A DNA stretch of 64,000 bases from Coriobacteriia bacterium (lineage in GTDB: Bacteria; Actinomycetota; Coriobacteriia; Anaerosomatales; Anaerosomataceae), in assembly GCA_016938135.1 (NCBI GenBank), contig JAFGVD010000025.1, forward strand, positions 62,001 through 126,000, written 5' to 3'. Below are positions 1 through 8,425 of this stretch, piece by piece. Position numbers and translations under genes: made by a program. Numbering within the stretch: the stretch's first letter is position 1; every line of letters starts with the position of its first letter. Below the pieces are notes generated by a model that saw nothing but the letters and a program-made list of their open reading frames with translations, was not told the DNA's origin and searched no databases.

Positions 1-40
1 CTGCCCCATAGAGCGCGACGGAATCTAGGGAGGCAGCGCC

Positions 41-346
41 ATGGCCCAGGGCGACGTGAACGTCCGGATGTTCGGCGTACTGGACGGGATGTGTAAGGAG
101 CAAGGTCGCCCTTCGCGCGTGACGGTGAGCGTCCCGGAGGAGGGAATCTCAGCCGAAGAGCTGGCCGAGCAGCTCGAGCTGCCGCTCGATCAGATCGAGG
201 GCGTCTTCTGCAACCACACCGTCTACGGCGTCGACCGCATCATCAGGCCCGGGGACGAGGTGGCATTCGTTCCATATGGCACACCGGGCCCGCATCGGTT
301 CTATCTGGGCCTGTACAGGGCCGGGAAAAGCAGCAATCCGGAGTAG
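41..346 (+). CDS. MoaD/ThiS-family ubiquitin-fold protein
   Basis: A 101-residue protein of the MoaD/ThiS beta-grasp sulfur-carrier superfamily. The family core is the stretch around residues 55-80: a hydrophobic strand, an NH turn, and RPGDEVAFVP, which corresponds to the DEVAFLPP segment of MoaD. A classical carrier ends in Gly-Gly just after this point so that it can be adenylated and thiocarboxylated. Here the chain continues with GTPGPHRFYLG and about 15 more residues, so a standard carrier role is doubtful unless the tail is processed. AGGGAGGC lies about 8 bases before the ATG. Molybdopterin or tungstopterin synthesis is possible, but nothing in the window tests it. Family placement is fairly sure, function is not. 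Confidence 0.75.
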   Translation: MAQGDVNVRMFGVLDGMCKEQGRPSRVTVSVPEEGISAEELAEQLELPLDQIEGVFCNHTVYGVDRIIRPGDEVAFVPYGTPGPHRFYLGLYRAGKSSNPE

Positions 347-423
347 GAGTAGGCGTGCCCTGACATTGGGGCGGTTTGAGCGCTACCATGTGATGCACAA
401 CGAGCCGGGACCCTAGGAGCATC

Positions 424-1212
424 GTGCGCATCATCGACTTCCACACCCATGTCTTCCGAGACGACATCGCACCCACGGCGGTGCCTGCGCTTGAGTCCCA
501 GGGCAACCTACGGTCGGTCTACGACGGCACCGTCCACGGCCTGCTTCGCGCAATGGCGCGTTCCGGTGTGGACATCTCCGTCATACAGCCGGTTGCCACC
601 AAGCCGGGTCAGGTGTGCTCCATCAACGACTGGGTGGCTGCCAATGAGGATCCTCGCATCATTCCCTTCGGCGCTATGCATCCTGACTTCGAAGACCCGT
701 TCGCCGAGATCGCCCGCATGGCGGAAGCCGGTCTGAAGGGCTTCAAGATGCATCCGGAGCATCAGGCGTTCGTTCCTGATGAGGCGCGCTTGGAGCCTGT
801 CTATTCCGCTGCCCAGGAGTACGGCATGATCGTGCTCTTCCATGCCGGCGCCGATGAGATCCACTCCACCGTGCACGGAACCCCGCAGTCTTTCGCCAAC
901 ATGCTGGATGATCATCCGGGTATGACGGCAGTGCTCGCGCACATGGGCGGTTACCGTCAGTGGCCGATGATCTTCGAGGTCCTGGCAGGCCGTGACGTCT
1001 ACTTCGACACCGCGTACACCCTGGGCCACCTGTCTGATGAAGATTTCGTCGCGCTTGTTCACAAGCACGGGGTCGAGCATATACTCTTCGGTTCGGACGG
1101 ACCCTGGACCGATCAGGCGGCCGAGTTGGAGCATCTGAGGTCGCTGTCTTTCTCGGCAGATGAGTTTGACGCCATCGTGGGCGGCAATGCCGAGAGACTG
1201 CTTGAGCTCTAG
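424..1212 (+). CDS. Amidohydrolase-family metal-dependent hydrolase
   Basis: A 262-residue TIM-barrel hydrolase of the amidohydrolase-2 group. The N-terminal metal motif DFHTHVF (residues about 5-11), KGFKMHPEHQ in the middle, LFHAGAD, a histidine in VLAHMGG, and the late aspartate in LFGSDGPW are in the family order. The GTG start is chosen because TAGGAG stands about 5 bases upstream; the protein then begins MRIIDFHTH as its relatives do. The length is normal for the small one-domain enzymes that hydrolyse amides or lactones or decarboxylate aromatic acids. The substrate cannot be read from the sequence. Two bases separate it from the next gene, so the two are probably cotranscribed. Confidence 0.88.
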   Translation: MRIIDFHTHVFRDDIAPTAVPALESQGNLRSVYDGTVHGLLRAMARSGVDISVIQPVATKPGQVCSINDWVAANEDPRIIPFGAMHPDFEDPFAEIARMAEAGLKGFKMHPEHQAFVPDEARLEPVYSAAQEYGMIVLFHAGADEIHSTVHGTPQSFANMLDDHPGMTAVLAHMGGYRQWPMIFEVLAGRDVYFDTAYTLGHLSDEDFVALVHKHGVEHILFGSDGPWTDQAAELEHLRSLSFSADEFDAIVGGNAERLLEL

Positions 1213-1213
1213 C

Positions 1214-1945
1214 ATGCCGGACCCTGCGTTCGACTATACTCTGCGCGAGAGTCCGCGGGCCCGTAACGTTCGCTTCCGTGTGTCCGCACGCGACGGCCTG
1301 GTGGTCGTGGTGCCCCGTGGCTTCCCCGTCTCGCGCGTGCCGGCTTTGCTCCAGACACGGCAGCGCTGGATAGAGCGGGCGATGCATCGTGTGGAGGCGC
1401 AACTTGCGTACCGGGCGGCACAACTGGCGACCGGTGCGCCCGCCAGGCTGCGCTTGCGTGCCATCGGTGAGGAGTGGGACGTGGAGTATCGCCACACCGA
1501 TGCGCTCAGAGTCACCGCGCGCGAGCACGCCGACGGCAGAGTGGTGGTGTCCGGGGACATCTCGGATGACGCCGCGACGCGCGCTGCGATGCGGCGCTGG
1601 CTTGCGCGGCGGGCGAAGACCACGCTGGTGCCGATGCTCATGGGTATGGCAGATGAGCACGGCTATCGGGTGAGCAAGGCAACCATGCGTTGGCAGCGGT
1701 CGAGGTGGGGGAGCTGTTCCGCCAAAGGGACGATCAGTCTCAACACGCAGTTGCTCTTCTTGCCCGCCCCCGTGACGCGCTACGTGCTGCTCCACGAGCT
1801 GTGTCATACGGCCCGGATGGATCACTCGGCGGCCTTCTGGGCGCTTGTGGCATCGCATGAGCCGGGCTACCGCGAGCACAAGGCCGAGTTGCGGGAAGGT
1901 TGGAGCAAGGTACCCGCATGGCTGCAGGTCGACGAGGCTTTCTGA
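1214..1945 (+). CDS. YgjP-like zinc metallopeptidase (DUF45)
   Basis: A 243-residue protein of the YgjP/DUF45 family related to the WLM metallopeptidases. The C-terminal third carries the zinc site LLHELCHTARMDHSAAFW, where HELCH gives two ligands and the glutamate, and the later histidine of DHSAAFW follows at the expected spacing. Upstream lies the family signature RWGSCSAKGTISLN. The ATG at 1214, directly after the amidohydrolase stop, is preferred: the longer reading from 1160 would overlap the upstream gene by 53 bases and add no conserved residues. Cytoplasmic, with no signal peptide. YgjP is also found associated with restriction systems, but none is nearby here. Confidence 0.85.
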   Translation: MPDPAFDYTLRESPRARNVRFRVSARDGLVVVVPRGFPVSRVPALLQTRQRWIERAMHRVEAQLAYRAAQLATGAPARLRLRAIGEEWDVEYRHTDALRVTAREHADGRVVVSGDISDDAATRAAMRRWLARRAKTTLVPMLMGMADEHGYRVSKATMRWQRSRWGSCSAKGTISLNTQLLFLPAPVTRYVLLHELCHTARMDHSAAFWALVASHEPGYREHKAELREGWSKVPAWLQVDEAF

Positions 1946-2113
1946 CTATCGCCATCGTATGCCGATTCGCTTACACTATTTCTCGGGTCGATCAACGGCC
2001 CAAGGATTCGCGGCGTGATACCCCGGGTCTATATGGCAAGCGTCTGAAAGCAGACGCGTCGGGAATGTCGGGTCGCTCTGTTTTTGCCCCGAGGGGCGAG
2101 AGGATGGATTTAG

Positions 2114-2317
2114 ATGGCACAGGGTACCGTCAAGTGGTTCAACCCGGACAAGGGCTACGGCTTCATCGCTCGCGAGGATGGCGACGACGTGTTCGTCCAC
2201 TTCTCCGAGATCCAGGGTGAGGGCTTCAAGACCCTCGATGAGAATCAGGCTGTGGAGTTCGAAGTGACGACGGGCCAGAACGGCAAGCCGCAGGCGAGCA
2301 ACGTCCGCAAGCTCTAG
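2114..2317 (+). CDS. cspA: Cold shock protein (CspA family)
   Basis: A 67-residue single cold shock domain, the usual length. It shows the start [18 protein letters not shown] with RNP1 (KGYGFI) and RNP2 (DVFVHF), the nucleic-acid-binding aromatic surface. Such proteins bind single-stranded RNA and DNA and act as RNA chaperones. The gene is alone: a leader of about 168 bases lies upstream and a strong hairpin terminator directly follows. The leader holds two hairpins, one overlapping the ribosome-binding purines, which would suit post-transcriptional control of the kind known for csp genes. The identity is certain; cold-inducibility is inference. Confidence 0.95.
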   Translation: MAQGTVKWFNPDKGYGFIAREDGDDVFVHFSEIQGEGFKTLDENQAVEFEVTTGQNGKPQASNVRKL

Positions 2318-2345
2318 TCGTTGAGCCGAACATAGCATGCAGTGG

Positions 2346-2372
2346 AAGGGCGGTCCCACCGGGGCCGCCCTT
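2346..2372 (+). terminator. Rho-independent terminator of the cold shock gene
   Basis: An inverted repeat AAGGGCGG / CCGCCCTT with a short GC-rich loop, followed by TTCTTATG. It lies about 30 bases after the stop codon and ends the monocistronic csp transcript. Confidence 0.8.
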
Positions 2373-2444
2373 CTTATGTGGTGAGGTGACCTGCGGCATC
2401 ATCGGGTATCATCGAGCAGACATTGCATCGCCGAGGGGGTAGCC

Positions 2445-3599
2445 GTGCTCGCACTGAGCGAGATCGTCCACAGCAAACTCAAGTTCGCGTTGATCGCGCT
2501 GGCGATCGGGCTTGTCGTCGCCCTCACGATGACCCTCTCGGCTATGTCCGAAGGGCTTGTGACGGGAATGACCGGCGCGAAGGGCAACCTCGACGCTGAT
2601 GCACTCGTCTTCCAGGGCGACACGTACCTCAACTTCGAGCGCAGTCTGCTGACCACCGAGGATGTGGAGCAGATCCGTTCTGCCGAGGGGGTCGCCCAGG
2701 CGTACGGTGTGGGCCACGTCTATATCTCGGTGGATGCGCCGGAGGAGTCGTTTGACACGCACGCGTTCGGTCTGACGGACGACTTCGAGCAGCTCCCGGT
2801 CGTCGAAGGCGTGGGCGGCATGCCCCAAGACGGCGAGACGATCGTTGACGAGACGGTGCGCTCCGAAGGCGTCGAGGTGGGCGACACGGTCACGCTGACC
2901 CCCATCGGGCGGGAGCTCACGGTCATCGGCTTCACCGAGAGCCGCCGCTACGTGATGGCGCCGGTCTTCTACGTGAACATGAACACCTACGAGGACCTGA
3001 GGGCGGCGTCCATGTTCGGCGTGATGGCCGAGACGAGCGATGCCGAGCTGCCGTCTGCCACCCACGTGATCGACGCGGTGGAAGGCAATGTATCGGTCGC
3101 CGCGGTCAAGCTGGACGAGGGGACCACCGTTGAGGGGCTTGCCGCCGCGTTGGAAGACGACTTCGACGTGGTCACACCCGACGAGGCGGCCCTGGCGGGC
3201 AACGGCATGCCGGTCATGGTGCTGGCGGTGAACGGCATCCAGGGGGTGTCCTTTGTGATAGGGGCGCTGGTCATCGGCGTGTTCTTCTACATAACGACGC
3301 TGCACAAGACGGGTCAGATCGCCGCGATCAAGGCACTGGGTGCATCCAACGCGTTCGTGTACCGGCAGTTGCTGGCGCAGATCCTGTTGCTCGTGACCGC
3401 AGGAGCGCTTCTGGGCACCGGGCTTGCGCTCGGCGCGGGTGCATCGATGCCGCCGGCGATGGCGTTCGATCCGCGCCCGGATCGTTGGGGCGTGACTCTG
3501 GCGCTCGTCTATCTGATGGCGTTCGTGGGGAGTCTGTTCTCGCTACGCAGCATCTTGAAGATCGACCCGGCTACCGCCCTCGATCACGCAGAGCATTAG
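2445..3599 (+). CDS. ABC transporter permease, FtsX/LolE-MacB type
   Basis: A 384-residue membrane protein with the FtsX/MacB layout: one transmembrane helix near residues 8-30, a large extracytoplasmic domain (about 35-255), then three helices at about 260-287, 308-335 and 350-370. The third-helix region ends in the family-typical SLRSILKIDPATAL, the coupling segment that contacts the ATPase. The GTG start follows GAGGGGGT at good spacing. Its partner ATPase begins 5 bases after the stop, so the two form one transporter. Relatives move lipoproteins, peptides or antibiotics, or act as mechanotransducers; the substrate is unknown. Confidence 0.9.
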   Translation: MLALSEIVHSKLKFALIALAIGLVVALTMTLSAMSEGLVTGMTGAKGNLDADALVFQGDTYLNFERSLLTTEDVEQIRSAEGVAQAYGVGHVYISVDAPEESFDTHAFGLTDDFEQLPVVEGVGGMPQDGETIVDETVRSEGVEVGDTVTLTPIGRELTVIGFTESRRYVMAPVFYVNMNTYEDLRAASMFGVMAETSDAELPSATHVIDAVEGNVSVAAVKLDEGTTVEGLAAALEDDFDVVTPDEAALAGNGMPVMVLAVNGIQGVSFVIGALVIGVFFYITTLHKTGQIAAIKALGASNAFVYRQLLAQILLLVTAGALLGTGLALGAGASMPPAMAFDPRPDRWGVTLALVYLMAFVGSLFSLRSILKIDPATALDHAEH

Positions 3600-3604
3600 G
3601 AGGC

Positions 3605-4279
3605 ATGACGATGAGCCTTCTTGAGGTCAGCGATGTGAGCAAGACCTACGGCTCGGGCCGCGGTGTTGTCACCGCGCTGGAGGACGTCACGTTCAGTGTG
3701 GAGACCGGCTCCATGCTTGCTATCCTGGGGCCCTCCGGCTCCGGCAAGACCACACTGCTCTCTATCGTCGCGGGTCTTCTGCAGCCCACATCAGGTCGGA
3801 TCGTCATCGACGGGCAGCCCATCCACCTGAGGTCTCAGCGCGAGGCCGCACTGTACCGGCGTGACAAGATAGGCATCGTGTTCCAGGACTACCATCTGAT
3901 CCCGTACCTCAGCGCTGTGGAGAACCTGCTTCTGATGCCACGGCTCGCGGGTCGTGCCACTCGCGCCCATCGCGAGAAGGCCCTGGGGTTGCTTGAGGAG
4001 TTCGGCATCGGGGAGCGGGCCAAGCATGCTCCCTGGGAGCTTTCGGGCGGAGAGCGTCAGCGAGTGGCTATCGCACGGGCGTTGATGAATGACCCGGAGA
4101 TCATGCTCGTGGATGAACCCACAGCGAACCTGGACACCGAGCGGGGGACGCAGGTCGTGGCGATGCTGGGTGAACACGTCCGGGGCAGGGACATGACGTG
4201 TCTCATGGTCACCCATGATGTGCGGATGGCCGAGGGTGCCGATCGCGTTCTGCGCCTCGTGGACGGACGTGTCGTCTGA
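3605..4279 (+). CDS. ABC transporter ATP-binding protein (LolD/MacB type)
   Basis: A 224-residue nucleotide-binding subunit. Walker A is GPSGSGKTT (about residue 40), the Q-loop is VFQDYHLIPYLSAVENLL, the signature is LSGGERQRVAIARAL, Walker B is IMLVDEPTANLD, and the H-loop is MVTHDVRMAEGADR. The Q-loop and DEPTANLD-TERG form are those of the LolD/MacB/FtsE branch, which matches the FtsX-type permease just upstream. The ATG at 3605 is used because AGGAGG directly precedes it; a second ATG at 3611 is also possible. The longer upstream reading only overlaps the permease gene. Confidence 0.93.
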   Translation: MTMSLLEVSDVSKTYGSGRGVVTALEDVTFSVETGSMLAILGPSGSGKTTLLSIVAGLLQPTSGRIVIDGQPIHLRSQREAALYRRDKIGIVFQDYHLIPYLSAVENLLLMPRLAGRATRAHREKALGLLEEFGIGERAKHAPWELSGGERQRVAIARALMNDPEIMLVDEPTANLDTERGTQVVAMLGEHVRGRDMTCLMVTHDVRMAEGADRVLRLVDGRVV

Positions 4280-4443
4280 GGTTGCGCTGGCTTTTTTCGC
4301 CATTGGCATGCATACTGCTCCAGGTAGTCCGGTTCCATACCTAAGACTCGGTTGTCCTGTGCCTTGCAGAATGCAGCGCGCTTCACGGATCAGCTGCGTC
4401 TGCAATCTTGAGCGCCAATGATGGCGCCCAGTACAGGAGACTC

Positions 4444-5679
4444 ATGACTTTTCAATCGCTTGACCTTGAACCACGCCTGCTCAAAGGCGTGGATGCTTTG
4501 GGTTACACATCACCCACTCCCATCCAGCGGGAAGCAATTCCTCACATCATCCAGGGCCGCGATGTTGTCGGCTGCGCGCAGACCGGTACCGGCAAGACCG
4601 CCGCATTCGTGTTGCCCACGCTGCACCGCATCAAGCCCCGCGGGGGCCTGAAGGCTCTTGTCGTCACTCCTACGCGTGAACTCGCACTCCAGATCGGCGA
4701 GGTCGCCCGTGACGCTGCGCGATTCACAGGTCATCGCTTCGTGGTCATCCACGGCGGCGTCGGCTACGAGCCGCAGCTCCAGAAGATCCGTCGCGGCGTC
4801 GATATGGTCGTCGCTACCCCCGGTCGTCTTCTCGACATCCACAACCGTGGTGTGCTCGATCTCTCCGGCGTTGAGGTGTTCGTCCTCGATGAGGCCGACC
4901 GCATGCTCGACATGGGCTTTTTGCCTGACGTCCGCAAGATCATCGCGCTGCTGCCCGAGAAGCGTCAGAACCTTCTCTTCTCGGCGACCATGTCCAGCGA
5001 CGTCTTGCGTGTGGTGCAGTCCACGCTTCACGAACCTGTGCGCGTGGAGACCGCTCCCACCGCTACTCCAGTTGAGAAGATCCACCAGGCTATCTACCCC
5101 GTGAACCAGATGCAGAAGTCTGACTTGCTCGTGGCGTTGCTCAAGCACGATCATCTTGAGCGCGTCTTGGTGTTCACGCGGACCAAGCACCGTGCTGACA
5201 GGGTGCACCGCACCTTGGAGCGCAACGGCATCCGTGCTGCTGCTATCCATGGCGACCGCAGCCAGGCACAGCGCCAGCGCGCACTCGACAGCTTCAAGGC
5301 CGGGAAGACGCGGGTGCTTGTGGCGACCGACGTCGTGGCCCGGGGCATCGATGTGGATGAGATCACGCATGTCATCAACTTCGACATGCCCAACAGCCCT
5401 GATGACTACGTACACCGCATCGGTCGCACGGCTCGTGCCGGCGCTTCCGGTAGCGCACTGAGCTTCCTTGCTTACGAAGAGAACGCGCAGCTGCAAGACG
5501 TCGAGCGGAAGATCGGCATGACGATCGTATGCGAAGACCTCGAAGGCTTCGAGTACAAAGACCGCATCGTGCCCGCAGCCGACCGACCGGTCCCAAGCAA
5601 GAACCGTGCGGTCTTCTCCAGCGGTGTCATGGGCCGTCGCGGTCGCTCCGGCGGTCGCGGCAGGGCGGGTCGCCGATAA
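4444..5679 (+). CDS. DEAD-box ATP-dependent RNA helicase
   Basis: A 411-residue two-domain helicase. Seen in order are the Q motif (SPTPIQREAIP), Walker A/motif I (AQTGTGKT), PTRELALQ, TPGRLLD, motif II DEADRMLD, motif III SAT, then VFTRTKH, ATDVVARGIDVDEI and HRIGRTARAG of the second RecA domain. A short basic tail rich in Gly and Arg (GRRGRSGGRGRAGRR) ends the protein, a common RNA-binding addition in RhlE/CsdA types. The ATG at 4444 follows CAGGAGAC; the 12 codons read before it have no support. It lies alone after a 164-base gap and before typA. Likely role: RNA remodelling in ribosome assembly or mRNA decay. Confidence 0.94.
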   Translation: MTFQSLDLEPRLLKGVDALGYTSPTPIQREAIPHIIQGRDVVGCAQTGTGKTAAFVLPTLHRIKPRGGLKALVVTPTRELALQIGEVARDAARFTGHRFVVIHGGVGYEPQLQKIRRGVDMVVATPGRLLDIHNRGVLDLSGVEVFVLDEADRMLDMGFLPDVRKIIALLPEKRQNLLFSATMSSDVLRVVQSTLHEPVRVETAPTATPVEKIHQAIYPVNQMQKSDLLVALLKHDHLERVLVFTRTKHRADRVHRTLERNGIRAAAIHGDRSQAQRQRALDSFKAGKTRVLVATDVVARGIDVDEITHVINFDMPNSPDDYVHRIGRTARAGASGSALSFLAYEENAQLQDVERKIGMTIVCEDLEGFEYKDRIVPAADRPVPSKNRAVFSSGVMGRRGRSGGRGRAGRR

Positions 5680-5748
5680 CATCGGCCCCGCGCCTGCGCT
5701 TGTCCCCTGGCATCACCCTGAATACACGACCTCGACCTTCGGAGCATC

Positions 5749-7557
5749 ATGCGTCAGAACGACATCCGTAACATCGCGATCATCGCGCACGTTGACCACG
5801 GTAAGACCACGCTCGTCGACCGCCTCCTCCAGGAGACCCATGTCTTCCGAGAGAACCAGCAGGTGGCCGAGCGCGTCCTGGACTCCAATGACCAGGAGCG
5901 CGAGCGTGGTATCACCATCCTGGCGAAGAACATCTCCATCAGGTATGGCGACACCAAGATCAACGTCATCGACACGCCGGGCCACGCTGACTTCGGCGGC
6001 GAGGTCGAGCGCGTCCTCAAGATGGCCGATGGCGCGCTTCTGATCGTTGATGCGTTCGAAGGCCCCATGCCCCAGACACGGTTCGTGCTGAAGAAGGCGC
6101 TCGAAAACGGCCTCAAGCCATTCGTCGTCGTCAACAAGATCGACCGTCCTGGCGCACGTCCGCACGAGGTCATCGACTCTGTGTTCGACCTCATGGTGGA
6201 GCTTGGCGCCAATGACTCCCAGCTTGATTTCCCGGTGATCTACACCAGTGCGATGAACGGCTACGCACGGTATGAGCCCGAGGACGACAACGCTGACATG
6301 AAGCCGCTTCTCGATGCGATCATCAAGCACATACCCGCGCCTGACTGCGACCCCAACGGGCCGGTGGCCATGCAGGTGTGCACTATCGACTACTCGTCGT
6401 TCGTTGGCCGTATCGGCATCGGGCGTATTTTCTCGGGCACCGTCACCAACGGCGAGCGCATCCTGGTCATCAAAAACGATGGGACTCGCTACCAGGCCAA
6501 CGTGAAGGGTCTGTTCACGTTCGAGGGGATGGGCCGCGTCGAGGCTGAAGCCGCTCACGCCGGTGACATCTGTGCTGTGGTCGGCATCGACGATGCGGAC
6601 ATCGGTGACATGTTCACCTGCCGTACGGATCCCGTGCAGCTTGACCCCATCCACGTGGAAGAGCCCACGATGTCTGTCGTCTTCGCTCCGTCCACCAGCC
6701 CGCTTGTGGGTCAGGAGGGCAAGATCGTCGGCGGTCGCCAGATCAAAGAGCGCCTGTTCCGCGAAGCCGAGTCAAACATCTCGATGCGCATCGCTGAGAC
6801 CGAGGACAAGGGCGGTATGGAAGTCTCCGGTCGTGGCGTGTTGCATCTCTCGGTGCTCATGGAGACCATGCGCCGAGAAGGCTACGAGTTCCAGGTGGGT
6901 CGTCCGCAGGTCATCCTCAAGAAGGAGAACGGCAAGACCTTCGAGCCGATCGAGCAGGCCGTGGTCGATGTCCCCAGCGAGCACGCCGGCAAGGTGATCG
7001 AGATCTTCGGCAGCCGCAGCGGTGAGATGACCGACATGGTGCAGCGTGATGACATGGTGCACCTTGAGTTCAAGATACCTTCGCGAGGAGTGATGGGGCT
7101 GCGCACGCGCATCCTCAACGCCACTCGCGGCGAGGGAACGCTCTTCCATCACTTCTCGGAATACGGTCCGTACAAAGGCGACCTTGGCGGTCGGATCAAC
7201 GGCTCGCTTATCGCCATGTCGACGGACAGGTCTGTGGCCTACGGCCTGGACGCGCTTCAGACGCGCGGCACGCTCTTCGTGGGTTCCGGCGTCATGTGCT
7301 ACGAAGGCATGATCGTGGGCGAGCACGCCAAGGACAACGACCTCGTGGTCAACGTCTCAAAGGCCAAGCAGCTCACCAACATGCGCGCGGCGTCTGCCGA
7401 TAAGGGTATCCAGCTTGCACCGCCCACGACCTTCACGCTTGAAGAGGCGCTTGAGTATATCGAGGACGATGAGCTTGTGGAGATCACGCCTGAGAGCATC
7501 CGCCTGCGTAAGCGCTTCCTTACCGAGAACGAGCGCAAGAAGAACCGCAGAAGCTGA
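5749..7557 (+). CDS. typA: Translational GTPase TypA/BipA
   Basis: A 602-residue GTPase of the EF-G/LepA superfamily, full length for BipA. Motifs: G1 AHVDHGKTTL (residues about 12-21), RERGITI in switch I, G3 DTPGHADFGGEVER, G4 NKIDRPGARP, G5 TSAMNGYA. Domain II, the EF-G-like domain and the BipA-specific C-terminal domain follow (LFVGSGVMCYEGMIVGEHA is the usual BipA segment). It binds the ribosome and is needed for 50S assembly and growth under stress or cold. It sits 69 bases behind the DEAD-box gene, so both may serve ribosome assembly; its stop is 15 bases from the convergent tautomerase stop. Confidence 0.97.
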   Translation: MRQNDIRNIAIIAHVDHGKTTLVDRLLQETHVFRENQQVAERVLDSNDQERERGITILAKNISIRYGDTKINVIDTPGHADFGGEVERVLKMADGALLIVDAFEGPMPQTRFVLKKALENGLKPFVVVNKIDRPGARPHEVIDSVFDLMVELGANDSQLDFPVIYTSAMNGYARYEPEDDNADMKPLLDAIIKHIPAPDCDPNGPVAMQVCTIDYSSFVGRIGIGRIFSGTVTNGERILVIKNDGTRYQANVKGLFTFEGMGRVEAEAAHAGDICAVVGIDDADIGDMFTCRTDPVQLDPIHVEEPTMSVVFAPSTSPLVGQEGKIVGGRQIKERLFREAESNISMRIAETEDKGGMEVSGRGVLHLSVLMETMRREGYEFQVGRPQVILKKENGKTFEPIEQAVVDVPSEHAGKVIEIFGSRSGEMTDMVQRDDMVHLEFKIPSRGVMGLRTRILNATRGEGTLFHHFSEYGPYKGDLGGRINGSLIAMSTDRSVAYGLDALQTRGTLFVGSGVMCYEGMIVGEHAKDNDLVVNVSKAKQLTNMRAASADKGIQLAPPTTFTLEEALEYIEDDELVEITPESIRLRKRFLTENERKKNRRS

Positions 7558-7572
7558 CGTCCGTAGCCAACC

Positions 7573-7938
7573 TCAGTGTGTCTCGGCTTCGCCGGGGAGC
7601 ACGCTGAGATCGGTGACAGACGCGTCGTGGAAGAAGATCGTCACCTCGGAAGGCTCGATCCCCGGATTTTCGGCGTAGATGTCACGCAGTGTCGAGATGA
7701 ACGCGGACTTGAGCGCAGGCGTGCGCCCCTCATAGAGCAGCACCTCAACGGCCGTGAAACGGTCGGTGCGGCATGCGGGGACATCCACGCATGCCGGCGA
7801 AGCTTCGAAGACCCGTATGTTGACCCGGCTGTCCGGAACGCCAAGCGCGCTCGTCACGGCGAGCCGTGCACCCGCTAGCAGCGCGCGCTTGTAGGCTTCG
7901 GGCTTTGCCCCGGTGATGTCGATGCGTACCAGCGGCAT
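7573..7938 (-). CDS. Tautomerase-superfamily protein
   Basis: A 121-residue protein starting MPLVRIDITG. The Pro after the initiator Met is the catalytic base of 4-oxalocrotonate tautomerase and MIF-type enzymes once Met is removed. It is twice the length of a 4-OT monomer and is built as two beta-alpha-beta units, as in the trimeric members (CHMI/MIF-like): AYKRALLAGARLAVTSALGV is the first helix and TPALKSAFISTLRDIY the second. The AAGGAGGA-like box before the ATG supports the start. The substrate is unknown. It is convergent with typA and followed on its own strand, upstream, by a membrane protein gene. Confidence 0.8.
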   Translation of the reverse strand: MPLVRIDITGAKPEAYKRALLAGARLAVTSALGVPDSRVNIRVFEASPACVDVPACRTDRFTAVEVLLYEGRTPALKSAFISTLRDIYAENPGIEPSEVTIFFHDASVTDLSVLPGEAETH

Positions 7939-7954
7939 TGCGTCCTCCTTGACG

Positions 7955-8383
7955 TCAGCGTCCCATCCAGGTTTTCAGATTCCCGAAGACGACGGTTCCT
8001 AGCGTGCACATAAGAGCGGCGATCCATGGCGTAGCCGCGGTTCCCGCGTTCCCGGCGATGACGGTCGGGAGCGTGATAGCCATGGCAGCAGCCAGAAACG
8101 AGCCTCCGAATGCGAGCGTCAGCGAGAAGCGCTGCGCCCGACGGCGAGCCGCAAACCAGGCACCCAGTGGCGCGCCCACGATCAGACCGAGAAGCGCCCC
8201 GAACAGCGTCAGCTCGATGTTCTCAAGGCGTTCCGGGCCGAATGCCATCACGAGGAGCGCCGGCCCCGCCAGCGCGAACACGACCATCAGCACTGCGCCG
8301 GAGAGCGCGCCTGCTATCGCTTCGATCGAGAGATCAAGGACGGCGGGCCCGGGAGGGCTCTCAGCGGACACGTTCTTGGGCAT
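7955..8383 (-). CDS. Small integral membrane protein, function unknown
   Basis: A protein of about 142 residues with four predicted transmembrane segments rich in Ala, Gly, Leu and Val (about residues 22-48, 58-80, 88-112 and 116-135) and a positively charged loop AARRRAQRF after the second. The start at 8383 (MPKNVSAES) is chosen because GAGAGGAAC precedes it; an alternative ATG seven codons upstream lacks a site. I recognise no family motif. It lies 16 bases before the tautomerase gene on the same strand, so the two could be cotranscribed. Confidence 0.65.
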   Translation of the reverse strand: MPKNVSAESPPGPAVLDLSIEAIAGALSGAVLMVVFALAGPALLVMAFGPERLENIELTLFGALLGLIVGAPLGAWFAARRRAQRFSLTLAFGGSFLAAAMAITLPTVIAGNAGTAATPWIAALMCTLGTVVFGNLKTWMGR

Positions 8384-8425
8384 GGCGTTCCTCTCGCGAT
8401 TCATCCGATGCGCAAAGCATACAGC

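Noticed and set aside
2-28. Frame ending CPIERDGI at a TAG, perhaps the end of an upstream gene
   Set aside because: Only nine codons are visible and no family can be recognised; listed here only for someone who has the preceding sequence.
743-1879. Long open frames opposite real genes, for example 743-1879, 9769-10950 and 40795-42450 on the minus strand and 48837-50057 on the plus strand
   Set aside because: All lie opposite clearly conserved genes, have low-complexity Arg/His-rich or Asp/Val-rich translations and no domain motifs; they are a side effect of GC-rich codon use.
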